DNA of 64,000 nucleotides from Glandiceps talaboti (Eukaryota; Hemichordata; Enteropneusta; Spengelidae). A program made the position numbers and the translations under genes. The DNA lies in the NCBI RefSeq assembly GCF_964340395.1, contig NC_135556.1:3991001-4055000 (forward strand), given 5' to 3'. The notes under the pieces are model-generated. The model saw only the letters and a program-made list of their open reading frames with translations, did not search any database and was not told where the DNA came from. Below, one piece after another: positions 32,430 through 45,200 of the stretch; position 1 is the first letter of the stretch, and each line of letters opens with the position of its first letter.

Positions 32430-33254
32430 TCGGTAAGTTTGATTTTTCATCTTTTAATAGTGTGCTGAGTTTCTAACTTCATACTTGTCGGTGCCATGGT
32501 TACATGGTGACAGTCTCACTATGTTAGTCTAGAGCTCAGCAAAAATATCAACCTGTTCACACGATATTGGGATGGACCATCTGTACAACTTACAAGGCCT
32601 CGCTATAGAGCCAACTTTGCATCATTCTAGCATAAAACTGATATTGCATGAAATTACTTTGTGTTTGGCCAGGTGGCCGGAATATGCAATGCTAGTAGTA
32701 GTACATTGTACAATGCTACATTGTAATATAATGTGTATAAACAAACAAAACGGTTGTTACAGGTCAAGCAGTGGCCGATATTGTGCTATATTATTCAGTA
32801 TAGGCTAGCCTAGTGATTGTGTAATAATGTTTCTTGATGATTTCTGTACGTGCTACAGCTTGTACTCTATTACACTGTTCACAAATGGATTCTTCATTGT
32901 CATCAGCTGATATCAGTAAAACAAGTGTTGTACTCTAATATATTAAATGTTGTGCTATCAAACTTTAAACAGTTGAAATATGTACCGTATATGTGTAATA
33001 TGATGAACGGATGGATGTATATCATGTTTGTTTGTCCTTGATTTGTTCTGTGTGACTGTCAGGACTATTTCAAGATATTTGATAAATTCTCTAAAAAAAG
33101 TTATCTTCTAAAACCAATGTTTTTAAAAAAATAATTAATGTCTTGTGCATTCATTACTTCTTTCAAGGGTAAATAGCTATAGTTATAAGGGGGGAACTAA
33201 AAAGACACAGTGTTTGACCCAGATGTGAATAAATCATACCATTACAAAACTTGA

Positions 33255-33440
33255 AGTAGTGAAGTCGCGTCGTCATCACCATCATTCAAGCTCCTTGAAA
33301 GATATCAACTTCTGTCTAAGCCACCATCAGATGACAAATTTACCAGAGATTTGATAAGTTACCATTTTATGACACCTGGAGATATTGATGATATAAATTT
33401 GCCTTTAGAACTGTCAGGAAAATTGTCAAATAAAATTGAG
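33255..33440 (+). CDS. putative internal exon of an unidentified protein
   Basis: The 62-codon frame reads with protein-like composition: FKLLERYQLLSKPPSDDKF, TRDLISYHFMTPGDIDD and INLPLELSGKLSNKIE. It ends exactly at GAG/GTAAGC, a strong donor in phase 0. The same frame continues upstream (FDPDVNKSYHYKT) across a single TGA at 33,252-33,254, so either the exon starts at an acceptor just before 33,255 or the copy carries a nonsense change. The acceptor is not pyrimidine-rich. I do not recognise the family. A likely 3' exon lies at 41,943, on the far side of the 64-bp satellite. Confidence 0.4.
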
Positions 33441-34177
33441 GTAAGCTGAGGCACATAATTATGTAAAGTAGACATTATTGTTTTCTTGTCAATGTCATAT
33501 TAATTATGAATTTCACAAAACTATGACATCTCCCTCATTTTGGAAAATATGCTGTTGTCTGTCAAATAAAAACAGTACTGAGCCACATACACTATTTGTG
33601 TCATGGATGTGTATAGTGTACAATTATTATAGGTCAAATTAAATATACATGTGAATATAATGATGATTTAGATGATTTAGATGTGTTAAGGGTTTCTGCT
33701 GGGCATCAATGATGAAAGGAAGAAAACACAGTGTGATGGTGGTGTATCCACAGTTTACTTTTCACAAAGTCTAGAGTATAGGCATCTGAACAGATCTCCT
33801 TGACACATTAGTACCATTGTTAAAATACTGACAGGCTATTGCATTCATGCTTGCTGTTGTGTCTTACATGTTGTACTTTCATTTGCTACAACAGAGAACA
33901 CACAAGTGCCCATGACAAGCAATACATCCAGCCTTCTACACTGACACTCACATTTCATTTGGATTACTTACATTGTTGAAATTAACAATTTTAAAATATA
34001 TTGAATTTAACGTCAAAATTAGACAGCCCTGTTGTATTAGATAAAGTGATAAATGAACTCGAGTTAATACTGAACATGTTACTGAGAAGTTTACTTTCAC
34101 GACAATGCACATCTATGTCACAACAATGTACATCTACATGACTGGTTCTGTTCTGTTTGAAATACATGACATTATTA

Positions 34178-34300
34178 GTAAGTCTTGAGTTTTAACCATG
34201 ATACTGTGCAGGGTGTATCTGATATTACTAGTATGTCTTGAGTTTTAACCATGATACTGTGCAGGGTGTATCTGGTATTACCAGTAAGTCATGAGTTTAA
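34178..34300. repeat. 53-bp tandem repeat, about 2.3 copies
   Basis: GTCTTGAGTTTTAACCATGA occurs at 34,182 and 34,235, and GTCATGAGTTTAA at 34,288. ATACTGTGCAGGGTGTATCT falls in between. Confidence 0.92.
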
Positions 34301-34849
34301 ATGAACGAGGTTCATTTATTGGGCCTGTGTTACCAATCATATGTGATCATCCCTAATATAAGCACTCTGGTGACTTCATCATCATATTGTACACACATCA
34401 TGTGACTGATTCAACAATCAGCTGCTATGCATATTATCCATGAAAAATATGAAATTTGAGATTATCATTACCAAGTTCGTGGACTACAGAGAGAGATGCT
34501 ACCACCATGCCTACTATGGAGTGTACTTTATTATACAGATAAGGAGCCATATTTGACTACCGGTAGTTACTAGTATTTGTACACATCAGTCTGCTCTCCT
34601 ACACAAACTAAAATAGACACAAACCAACTTTTTGTTGTAACGTGATGCTATAAGATATCAATGAACATTGATGTAATTACACTCACAGTAGTGTGGCAGT
34701 GATGATATGAAGTCTTCCTCAAGTGACCACACATTCAACCTCATTCAGTGTTTACATTATCTTGATTACAGGTTGATTGTATCCATATAACCAAGCACAG
34801 TTATCACACACTTGTGTAATCTAGATGTAGTACATGTAACAATATAATA

Positions 34850-37800
34850 GGTTTAGTTTGTGTCTATCTTTAAGTTAGTAATTAGCCTGATTTTCATAGT
34901 AGTACATCAACAATAGTTTTAGTTTGTAGCTATCTTAGTTTGCCTATAGCCTGATTTTCATAGTAGTATATTAACAATAGTTTTAGTTTGTGTCTATCTT
35001 AGTTTGCCTATAGCTTGATTTCCATAGTAGTATCTCAACAATAGTTTTAGTTTGTGTCTATCTTAGTTTGCCTATAGCCTGATTTCCATAGTAGTATATC
35101 AATAATAGTTTTAGTTTGTCTATCTTAGTTTGCCTATAGCTTGATTTCCATAGTAGTATATCAACAATAGTTTTAGTTTGTGTCTATCTTAGTTTGCCTA
35201 TAGCTTGATTTCCATAGTAGTATATCAACAATAGTTTTAGTTTGTGTCTATCTTAGTTTGCCTACAGCTTGATTTCCATAGTAGTACATCAACAATAGTT
35301 TTAGTTTGTGTCTATCTTAGTTGGCCTATAGCTTGATTTCCATAGTAGTATATCAACAATAGTTTTAGTTTGTGTCTATCTTAGTTGGCCTATAGCTTGA
35401 TTTCCATAGTAGTATATCAACAATAGTTTTAGTTTGTGTCTATCTTAGTTGGCCTATAGCTTGATTTCCATAGTAGTATATTAACAATAGTTTTAGTTTG
35501 TAGCTATCTTAGTTTGCCTACAGCCTGATTTCCATAGTAGTATATTAACAATGGTTTTAGTTTGTGTCTATCTTAGTTGGCCTATAGCTTGATTTCCATA
35601 GTAGTATATCAACAATAGTTTTAGTTTGTGTCTATCTTAGTTGGCCTATAGCTTGATTTCCATAGTAGTATATCAACAATAGTTTTAGTTTGTGTCTATC
35701 TTAGTTTGCCTATAGCTTGATTTCCATAGTAGTATATCAACAATAGTTTTAGTTTGTAGCTATCTTAGTTGGCCTATAGCCTGATTTCCATAGTAGTATA
35801 TCAACAATGGTTTTAGTTAGTGTCTATCTTAGTTGGCCTATAGCCTGATTTCCATAGTAGTATATCAACAATAGTTTTAGTTTGTAGCTATCTTAGTTGG
35901 CCTATAGCCTGATTTCCATAGTAGTATATCAACAATAGTTTTAGTTTGTAGCTATCTTAGTTGGCCTATAGCCTGATTTCCATAGTGGTATATCAACAAT
36001 AGTTTCAGTTTGTGTCTATCTTAGTTGGCCTATAGCCTGATTTCCATAGTAGTATATCAACAATAGTTTTAGTTTGTGTCTATCTTAGTTGGCCTATAGC
36101 CTGATTACCATAGTAGTATATCAACAATAGTTTTAGTTTGTAGCTATCTTAGTTGGCCTATAGCCTGATTTCCATAGTAGTATATCAACAATAGTTTTAG
36201 TTTGTGTCTATCTTAGTTGGCCTATAGCTTGATTTCCATAGTAGTATATCAACAATAGTTTTAGTTTGTGTCTATCTTAGTTGGCCTATAGCTTGATTTC
36301 CATAGTAGTATATTAACAATAGTTTTAGTTTGTGTCTATCTTAGTTTGCCTATAGCTTGATTTCCATAGTAGTATCTCAACAATAGTTTTAGTTTGTAGC
36401 TATCTTAGTTGGCCTATAGCCTGATTTCCATAGTGGTATATCAACAATAGTTTCAGTTTGTGTCTATCTTAGTTGGCCTATAGCCTGATTTCCATAGTAG
36501 TATATCAACAATAGTTTTAGTTTGTAGCTATCTTAGTTGGCCTATAGCCTGATTTCCATAGTAGTATATCAACAATAGTTTTAGTTTGTGTCTATCTTAG
36601 TTGGCCTATAGCCTGATTACCATAGTAGTATATCAACAATAGTTTTAGTTTGTAGCTATCTTAGTTGGCCTATAGCCTGATTTCCATAGTAGTATATCAA
36701 CAATAGTTTTAGTTTGTGTCTATCTTAGTTGGCCTATAGCTTGATTTCCATAGTAGTATATCAACAATAGTTTTAGTTTGTGTCTATCTTAGTTGGCCTA
36801 TAGCTTGATTTCCATAGTAGTATATCAACAATAGTTTTAGTTTGTGTCTATCTTAGTTGGCCTATAGCTTGATTTCCATAGTAGTATCTCAACAATAGTT
36901 TTAGTTTGTGTCTATCATAGTTGGCCTATAGCTTGATTTCCATAGTAGTATATCAACAATAGTTTTAGTTTGTGTCTATCTTAGTTGGCCTATAGCTTGA
37001 TTTCCATAGTAGTATATTAACAATAGTTTTAGTTTGTAGCTATCTTAGTTTGCCTACAGCCTGATTTCCATAGTAGTATATTAACAATGGTTTTAGTTTG
37101 TGTCTATCTTAGTTGGCCTATAGCTTGATTTCCATAGTAGTATATCAACAATAGTTTTAGTTTGTGTCTATCTTAGTTGGCCTATAGCTTGATTTCCATA
37201 GTAGTATATCAACAATAGTTTTAGTTTGTGTCTATCTTAGTTTGCCTATAGCTTGATTTCCATAGTAGTATATCAACAATAGTTTTAGTTTGTAGCTATC
37301 TTAGTTGGCCTATAGCCTGATTTCCATAGTAGTATATCAACAATAGTTTTAGTTTGTAGCTATCTTAGTTGGCCTATAGCCTGATTTCCATAGTAGTATA
37401 TCAACAATAGTTTTAGTTTGTGTCTATCTTAGTTGGCCTATAGCCTGATTTCCATAGTAGTATATCAACAATAGTTTTAGTTTGTAGCTATCTTAGTTGG
37501 CCTATAGCCTGATTTCCATAGTGGTATATCAACAATAGTTTCAGTTTGTGTCTATCTTAGTTGGCCTATAGCCTGATTTCCACAGTAGTATATCAACAAT
37601 AGTTTTAGTTTGTAGCTATCTTAGTTGGCCTATAGCCTGATTTCCATAGTAGTATATCAACAATAGTTTTAGTTTGTGTCTATCTTAGTTGGCCTATAGC
37701 TTGATTTCCATAGTAGTATATCAACAATAGTTTTAGTTTGTGTCTATCTTAGTTGGCCTATAGCTTGATTTCCATAGTAGTATATCAACAATAGTTTTAG

Positions 37801-40800
37801 TTTGTGTCTATCTTAGTTGGCCTATAGCTTGATTTCCATAGTAGTATCTCAACAATAGTTTTAGTTTGTGTCTATCTTAGTTGGCCTATAGCTTGATTTC
37901 CATAGTAGTATATCAACAATAGTTTTAGTTTGTGTCTATCTTAGTTGGCCTATAGCTTGATTTCCATAGTAGTATATTAACAATAGTTTTAGTTTGTAGC
38001 TATCTTAGTTTGCCTACAGCCTGATTTCCATAGTAGTATATTAACAATGGTTTTAGTTTGTGTCTATCTTAGTTGGCCTATAGCTTGATTTCCATAGTAG
38101 TATATCAACAATAGTTTTAGTTTGTGTCTATCTTAGTTGGCCTATAGCTTGATTTCCATAGTAGTATATCAACAATAGTTTTAGTTTGTGTCTATCTTAG
38201 TTTGCCTATAGCTTGATTTCCATAGTAGTATATCAACAATAGTTTTAGTTTGTAGCTATCTTAGTTGGCCTATAGCCTGATTTCCATAGTAGTATATCAA
38301 CAATAGTTTTAGTTTGTGTCTATCTTAGTTTGCCTATAGCCTGATTTCCATAGTAGTATATCAACAATAGTTTTAGTTTGTGTCTATCTTAGTTGGCCTA
38401 TAGCTTGATTTCCATAGTAGTATATTAACAATAGTTTTAGTTTGTGTCTATCTTAGTTTGCCTATAGCTTGATTTCCATAGTAGTATATCAACAATAGTT
38501 TTAGTTTGTGTCTATCTTAGTTTGCCTATAGCCTGATTTCCATAGTAGTATATCAACAATAGTTTTAGTTTGTAGCTATCTTAGTTGGCCTATAGCCTGA
38601 TTTCCATAGTAGTATATCAACAATAGTTTTAGTTTGTGTCTATCTTAGTTGGCCTATAGCCTGATTTCCATAGTAGTATATCAACAATAGTTTTAGTTTG
38701 TAGCTATCTTAGTTGGCCTATAGCCTGATTTCCATAGTGGTATATCAACAATAGTTTCAGTTTGTGTCTATCTTAGTTGGCCTATAGCCTGATTTCCACA
38801 GTAGTATATCAACAATAGTTTTAGTTTGTAGCTATCTTAGTTGGCCTATAGCCTGATTTCCATAGTAGTATATCAACAATAGTTTTAGTTTGTGTCTATC
38901 TTAGTTGGCCTATAGCCTGATTACCATAGTAGTATATCAACAATAGTTTTAGTTTGTAGCTATCTTAGTTGGCCTATAGCCTGATTTCCATAGTAGTATA
39001 TCAACAATAGTTTTAGTTTGTGTCTATCTTAGTTGGCCTATAGCTTGATTTCCATAGTAGTATATCAACAATAGTTTTAGTTTGTGTCTATCTTAGTTGG
39101 CCTATAGCTTGATTTCCATAGTAGTATATTAACAATAGTTTTAGTTTGTGTCTATCTTAGTTTGCCTATAGCTTGATTTCCATAGTAGTATCTCAACAAT
39201 AGTTTTAGTTTGTAGCTATCTTAGTTGGCCTATAGCCTGATTTCCATAGTGGTATATCAACAATAGTTTCAGTTTGTGTCTATCTTAGTTGGCCTATAGC
39301 CTGATTTCCATAGTAGTATATCAACAATAGTTTTAGTTTGTAGCTATCTTAGTTGGCCTATAGCCTGATTTCCATAGTAGTATATCAACAATAGTTTTAG
39401 TTTGTGTCTATCTTAGTTGGCCTATAGCCTGATTACCATAGTAGTATATCAACAATAGTTTTAGTTTGTAGCTATCTTAGTTGGCCTATAGCCTAATTTC
39501 CATAGTAGTATATCAACAATAGTTTTAGTTTGTGTCTATCTTAGTTGGCCTATAGCTTGATTTCCATAGTAGTATATCAACAATAGTTTTAGTTTGTGTC
39601 TATCTTAGTTGGCCTATAGCTTGATTTCCATAGTAGTATATCAACAATAGTTTTAGTTTGTGTCTATCTTAGTTTGCCTACAGCCTGATTTCCATAGTAG
39701 TATATTAACAATGGTTTTAGTTTGTGTCTATCTTAGTTGGCCTATAGCTTGATTTCCATAGTAGTATATCAACAATAGTTTTAGTTTGTGTCTATCTTAG
39801 TTGGCCTATAGCTTGATTTCCATAGTAGTATATCAACAATAGTTTTAGTTTGTGTCTATCTTAGTTGGCCTATAGCCTGATTTCCATAGTAGTATATCAA
39901 CAATAGTTTTAGTTTGTAGCTATCTTAGTTGGCCTATAGCTTGATTTCCATAGTAGTATATCAACAATAGTTTTAGTTTGTGTCTATCTTAGTTGGCCTA
40001 TAGCTTGATTTCCATAGTAGTATATCAACAATAGTTTTAGTTTGTGTCTATCTTAGTTGGCCTATAGCTTGATTTCCATAGTAGTATATCAACAATAGTT
40101 TTAGTTTGTGTCTATCTTAGTTGGCCTATAGCTTGATTTCCATAGTAGTATATCAACAATAGTTTTAGTTTGTGTCTATCTTAGTTTGCCTATAGCTTGA
40201 TTTCCATAGTAGTATCTCAACAATAGTTTTAGTTTGTGTCTATCTTAGTTGGCCTATAGCTTGATTTCCATAGTAGTATATCAACAATAGTTTTAGTTTG
40301 TGTCTATCTTAGTTTGCCTATAGTCTGATTTCCATAGTAGTATATCAACAATAGTTTTAGTTTGTGTCTATCTTAGTTTGCCTATAGTCTGATTTCCATA
40401 GTAGTATATAAACAATAGTTTTAGTTTGTGTCTATCTTAGTTGGCCTATAGCTTGATTTCCATAGTAGTATCTCAACAATAGTTTTAGTTTGTGTCTATC
40501 TTAGTTTGCCTATAGTCTGATTTCCATAGTAGTATATCAACAATAGTTTTAGTTTGTGTCTATCTTAGTTTGCCTACAGCTTGATTTCCATAGTAGTATA
40601 TCAACAATAGTTTTAGTTTGTGTCTATCTTAGTTTGCCTATAGCCTGATTTCCATAGTAGTATATCAACAATAGTTTTAGTTTGTGTCTATCTTAGTTTG
40701 CCTATAGTCTGATTTCCATAGTAGTATATCAACAATAGTTTTAGTTTGTGTCTATCTTAGTTGGCCTATAGCTTGATTTCCATAGTAGTATCTCAACAAT

Positions 40801-41737
40801 AGTTTTAGTTTGTGTCTATCTTAGTTTGCCTATAGTCTGATTTCCATAGTAGTATATCAACAATAGTTTTAGTTTGTGTCTATCTTAGTTTGCCTACAGC
40901 TTGATTTCCATAGTAGTATCTCAACAATAGTTTTAGTTTGTCTATCTTAGTTTGCCTATAGTCTGATTTCCATAGTAGTATATCTCCAATAGTTTTAGTT
41001 TGTGTCTATCTTAGTTTGCCTATAGTCTGATTTCCATAGTAGTATATCTCCAATAGTTTTAGTTTGTCTATCTTAGTTTGCCTATAGTCTGATTTCCATA
41101 GTAGTATATCAACAATAGTTTTAGTTTGTGTCTGTCTTAGTTTGCCTATAGCTTGATTTCCATAGTAGTATATCAACAATAGTTTTAGTTTGTGTCTATC
41201 TTAGTTTGCCTATAGCCTGATTTCCATAGTAGTATATCAACAATAGTTTTAGTTTGTGTCTATCTTAGTTTGCCTATAGCTTGATTTCCATAGTAGTATA
41301 TCAACAATAGTTTTAGTTTGTGTCTATCTTAGTTTGCCTATAGCTTGATTTCCATAGTAGTATATTATCAACAATAGTTTTAGTTTGTAGCTATCTTAGT
41401 TTGCCTATAGCTTGATTTCCATAGTAGTATATCAACAATAGTTTTAGTTTGTGTCTATCTTACTTTGCCTATAGCTTGATTTCCATAGTAGTATATCAAC
41501 AGCAGTTTTAGTTTGTGTCTATCTTAGTTTGCCTATAGCTTGATTTCCATAGTAGTATATCAACAATAGTTTTAGTTTGTGTCTATCTTAGTTTACCTAT
41601 AGCTTGATTTCCATAGTAGTATATCAACAGCAGTTTTAGTTTGTGTTTGTCTTAGTTTGCCTATGGCTTGATTTCCATAGTAGTATATCAACAATAGTTT
41701 TAGTTTGCAGCTATCTTAGTTTGCCTATAGCTTGATT
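34850..41737. repeat. 64-bp satellite array, about 107 copies (6.9 kb)
   Basis: The unit is 64 bp: TAGTTTGTGTCTATCTTAGT, TGGCCTATAGCTTGATTTCC, then ATAGTAGTATATCAACAATAG and TTT. Variants alternate GTGTCT/GTAGCT, TTGGCC/TTTGCC, AGCTTG/AGCCTG/AGTCTG and ATATC/ATCTC/ATATT. Combinations of variants recur at multiples of 64: the marker CCTACAGCCTG is at 35,517, 37,053, 38,013 and 39,677 (24, 15 and 26 units apart). Lines starting at 37,021 and 37,981 are identical for about 300 bp, and upstream of them almost identical. The array's left edge is more diverged. A few units are 60 bp (GTTTGTCTATC) or have inserts (41,365). Stops occur in all frames; it is non-coding. Confidence 0.98.
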
Positions 41738-41942
41738 TGTTATGGAAAGAGTGAAATTTTTCCATCAAAGTTTGGGTAGACATGCGAAAATGTAGTTCAG
41801 CAATTGCAATGATGCCAGACCCCACCCCTGAAACATCCCACATTAGCTTGATATCCACAGTAGTAGTGTCTATGGCAAACTACTCCCATTACAGTAAAGA
41901 TAATCAATAGTTACAATTTGTTTTGTTTTATTTTGTTTACAG
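41738..41942 (+). other. intron end upstream of the putative terminal exon
   Basis: The unique sequence after the satellite ends in a T-rich tract (TTTGTTTTGTTTTATTTTG) and TTTACAG at 41,936-41,942. This is a textbook splice acceptor on the plus strand. Confidence 0.5.
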
Positions 41943-42043
41943 CAAGGCTTTAAAAAATAAAAAAATGTCATTTGAACAGTGCTGAGGAAAGTGAATATGA
42001 AGATGATGATTTTATTGATGATGGACATAAAACTAACATTTAA
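41943..42043 (+). CDS. putative terminal exon, acidic C-terminus
   Basis: After the strong acceptor at 41,942, one frame ends in EESEYEDDDFIDDGHKTNI followed by TAA at 42,041-42,043. It has been open since a TAA at 41,951-41,953. A seven-A run at 41,961-41,967 separates this frame from the frame KALKNKK that begins at the acceptor, so an indel in the run (biological or a sequencing error) would join them. AATAAA lies 60 bp past the stop. Acidic tails of this kind are common in nuclear proteins. The family is unknown. Joining to the phase-0 exon at 33,440 would instead read QGFKK and stop, so the gene structure is not settled. Confidence 0.35.
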
Positions 42044-42103
42044 TTTTGACAAGTAAACTTGAAGATTTTAATTAAGAGAATTTATCTCTTTATTTCTATG
42101 AAA

Positions 42104-42109
42104 AATAAA
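42104..42109 (+). terminator. AATAAA polyadenylation signal
   Basis: The canonical hexamer lies 60 bp after the stop codon at 42,043 and supports a plus-strand transcript ending here. Confidence 0.45.
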
Positions 42110-42148
42110 TGAAGATAGTTATTAGATTCCACTTTCAAACAGTACACT

Positions 42149-42185
42149 GGACTTGGTAGGATAGATTGCAATGGTATACATAATA
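42149..42185 (-). repeat. single inverted satellite monomer at the array edge
   Basis: GGACTTGGTAGGATAGATTG followed by CAATGGTATACATAATA is the exact reverse complement of 37 bp of the 60-bp satellite unit that starts about 45 bp to the right. It is the only inverted copy I found. Confidence 0.92.
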
Positions 42186-42229
42186 TAATTCATAATGTAT
42201 TCTACACCAACTATCTGCATGCCAAATAT

Positions 42230-45200
42230 TTATGTATACCTTTGCAATCTATCCTACCAAGTCCTCAACAATTGGTCACTTACTAACATTGTACTATGAA
42301 TACCATTGCAATCTATCCTACCAAGTCCTCAACTATTGGTCACTTACTAACATTGTATTATGTATACCATTGCAATCTATCTTACCAAGTCCTCAACTAT
42401 TGGTCACCTACATTGTATTATGTATACCATTGCAATCTATCCTACCAAGTCCTCAACTATTGGTCACCTACATTGTATTATGAATACCATTGCAATCTAT
42501 CCTACCAAGTCCTCAACTATTGGTCACTTGCTAACATTGTATTATGTATACCATTGCAATCTATCTTACCAAGTCCTCAACTATTGGTCACCTACATTGT
42601 ATTATGAATACCATTGCAATCTATCCTACCACGTCCTCAACTATTGGTCACCTACATTGTATTATGTATACCATTACAATCTATCCTACCAAGTCCTCCA
42701 CTATTGGTCACTTACTAACATTGTATTATGAATACCATTGCAATCTATCCTACCAAGTCCTCAACTATTGGTCACTTACTAACATTGTATTATGTATACC
42801 ATTGCAATCTATCTTACCAAGTCCTCAACTATTGGTCACCTACATTGTATTATGTATACCATTGCAATCTATCCTACCAAGTCCTCAACTATTGGTCACC
42901 TACATTGTATTATGAATACCATTGCAATCTATCATACCAAGTCCTCAACTATTGGTCACCTACATTGTATTATGAATACCATTGCAATCTATCCTACCAA
43001 GTCCTCAACTATTGGTCACTTACTAACATTGTATTATGTATACCATTGCAATCTATCCTACCAAGTCCTCAACTATTGGTCACCTACATTGTATTATGAA
43101 TACCATTGCAATCTATCATACCAAGTCCTCAACTATTGGTCACCTACATTGTATTATGAATACCATTGCAATCTATCCTAGCAAGTCCTCAACTATTGAT
43201 CACCTACATTGTATTATGAATACCATTGCAATCTATCCTACCAAGTCCTTAATAACTATTGGTCACTTACTAACATTGTATTATGAATGATTGCAATCTA
43301 TCCTACCAAGTCCTCAACTATTGGTCACTTTAATACTAACATTGTATTATGTATACCATTGCAATCCTACCAAGTCCTCAACTATTAGTCACTTACTAAC
43401 ATTGTATTATGAATACCATTGCAATTTATCCTACCAAGTCCTCAACTATTGGTCACCTACATTGTATTATGTATACCATTACAATCTATCCTACCAAGTC
43501 CTCCACTATTGGTCACTTACTAACATTGTATTATGAATGCCATTGCAATCTATCCTACCAAGTCCTCAACTATTGGTCACTTACTAACATTGTATTATGT
43601 ATACCATTGCAATCTATCTTACCAAGTCCTCAACTATTGGTCACCTACATTGTATTATGTATACCATTGCAATCTATCCTACCAAGTCCTCAACTATTGG
43701 TCACCTACATTGTATTATGAATACCATTGCAATCTATCATACCAAGTCCTCAACTATTGGTCACCTACATTGTATTATGAATACCATTGCAATCTATCCT
43801 ACCAAGTCCTCAACTATTGGTCACTTACTAACATTGTATTATGTATACCATTGCAATCTATCCTACCAAGTCCTCAACTATTGGTCACCTACATTGTATT
43901 ATGAATACCATTGCAATCTATCATACCAAGTCCTCAACTATTGGTCACCTACATTGTATTATGAATACCATTGCAATCTATCCTAGCAAGTCCTCAACTA
44001 TTGATCACCTACATTGTATTATGAATACCATTGCAATCTATCCTACCAAGTCCTTAATAACTATTGGTCACTTACTAACATTGTATTATGAATGATTGCA
44101 ATCTATCCTACCAAGTCCTCAACTATTGGTCACTTTAATACTAACATTGTATTATGTATACCATTGCAATCCTACCAAGTCCTCAACTATTAGTCACTTA
44201 CTAACATTGTATTATGAATACCATTGCAATTTATCCTACCAAGTCCTCAACTATTGGTCACTTACTAACATTGTATTATGTATACCATTGCAATCTATCC
44301 TACCAAGTCCTCAACTACTGGTCACCTACATTGTATTATGAATACCATTGTAATCTATCCTACCAAGTCCTTAACTATTGGTCACCTACATTGTATTATG
44401 TATACCATTACAATCTATCCTACCAAGTCCTCCACTATTGGTCACTTACTAACATTGTATTATGAATACCATTGCAATCTATCCTACCAAGTCCTCAACT
44501 ATTGGTCACTTACTAACATTGTATTATGTATACCATTGCAATCTATCTTACCAAGTCCTCAACTATTGGTCACCTACATTGTATTATGTATACCATTGCA
44601 ATCTATCCTACCAAGTCCTCAACTATTGGTCACCTACATTGTATTATGAATACCATTGCAATCTATCATACCAAGTCCTCAACTATTGGTCACCTACATT
44701 GTATTATGAATACCATTGCAATCTATCCTACCAAGTCCTCAACTATTGGTCACTTACTAACATTGTATTATGTATACCATTGCAATCTATCCTACCAAGT
44801 CCTCAACTATTGGTCACCTACATTGTATTATGAATACCATTGCAATCTATCATACCAAGTCCTCAACTATTGGTCACCTACATTGTATTATGAATACCAT
44901 TGCAATCTATCCTAGCAAGTCCTCAACTATTGATCACCTACATTGTATTATGAATACCATTGCAATCTATCATACCAAGTCCTCAACTATTGGTCACCTA
45001 CATTGTATTATGAATACCATTGCAATCTATCCTACCAAGTCCTTAATAACTATTGGTCACTTACTAACATTGTATTATGAATGATTGCAATCTATCCTAC
45101 CAAGTCCTCAACTATTGGTCACTTTAATACTAACATTGTATTATGTATACCATTGCAATCCTACCAAGTCCTCAACTATTAGTCACTTACTAACATTGTA

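Noticed and set aside
32223-32450. 75-codon minus frame containing LWISLAEIRTRD
   Set aside because: Antisense to the 121-codon plus frame; neither has a recognisable domain, and only the plus one has a nearby splice donor.
33252-33254. Selenocysteine TGA in the putative exon
   Set aside because: No SECIS-like element was looked for successfully and the family is unknown; a nonsense change, or an exon starting after it, is simpler.
34850-41737. CRISPR-like impression: many regular repeats
   Set aside because: Units are contiguous with no unique spacers between constant repeats, and the window is clearly animal DNA.
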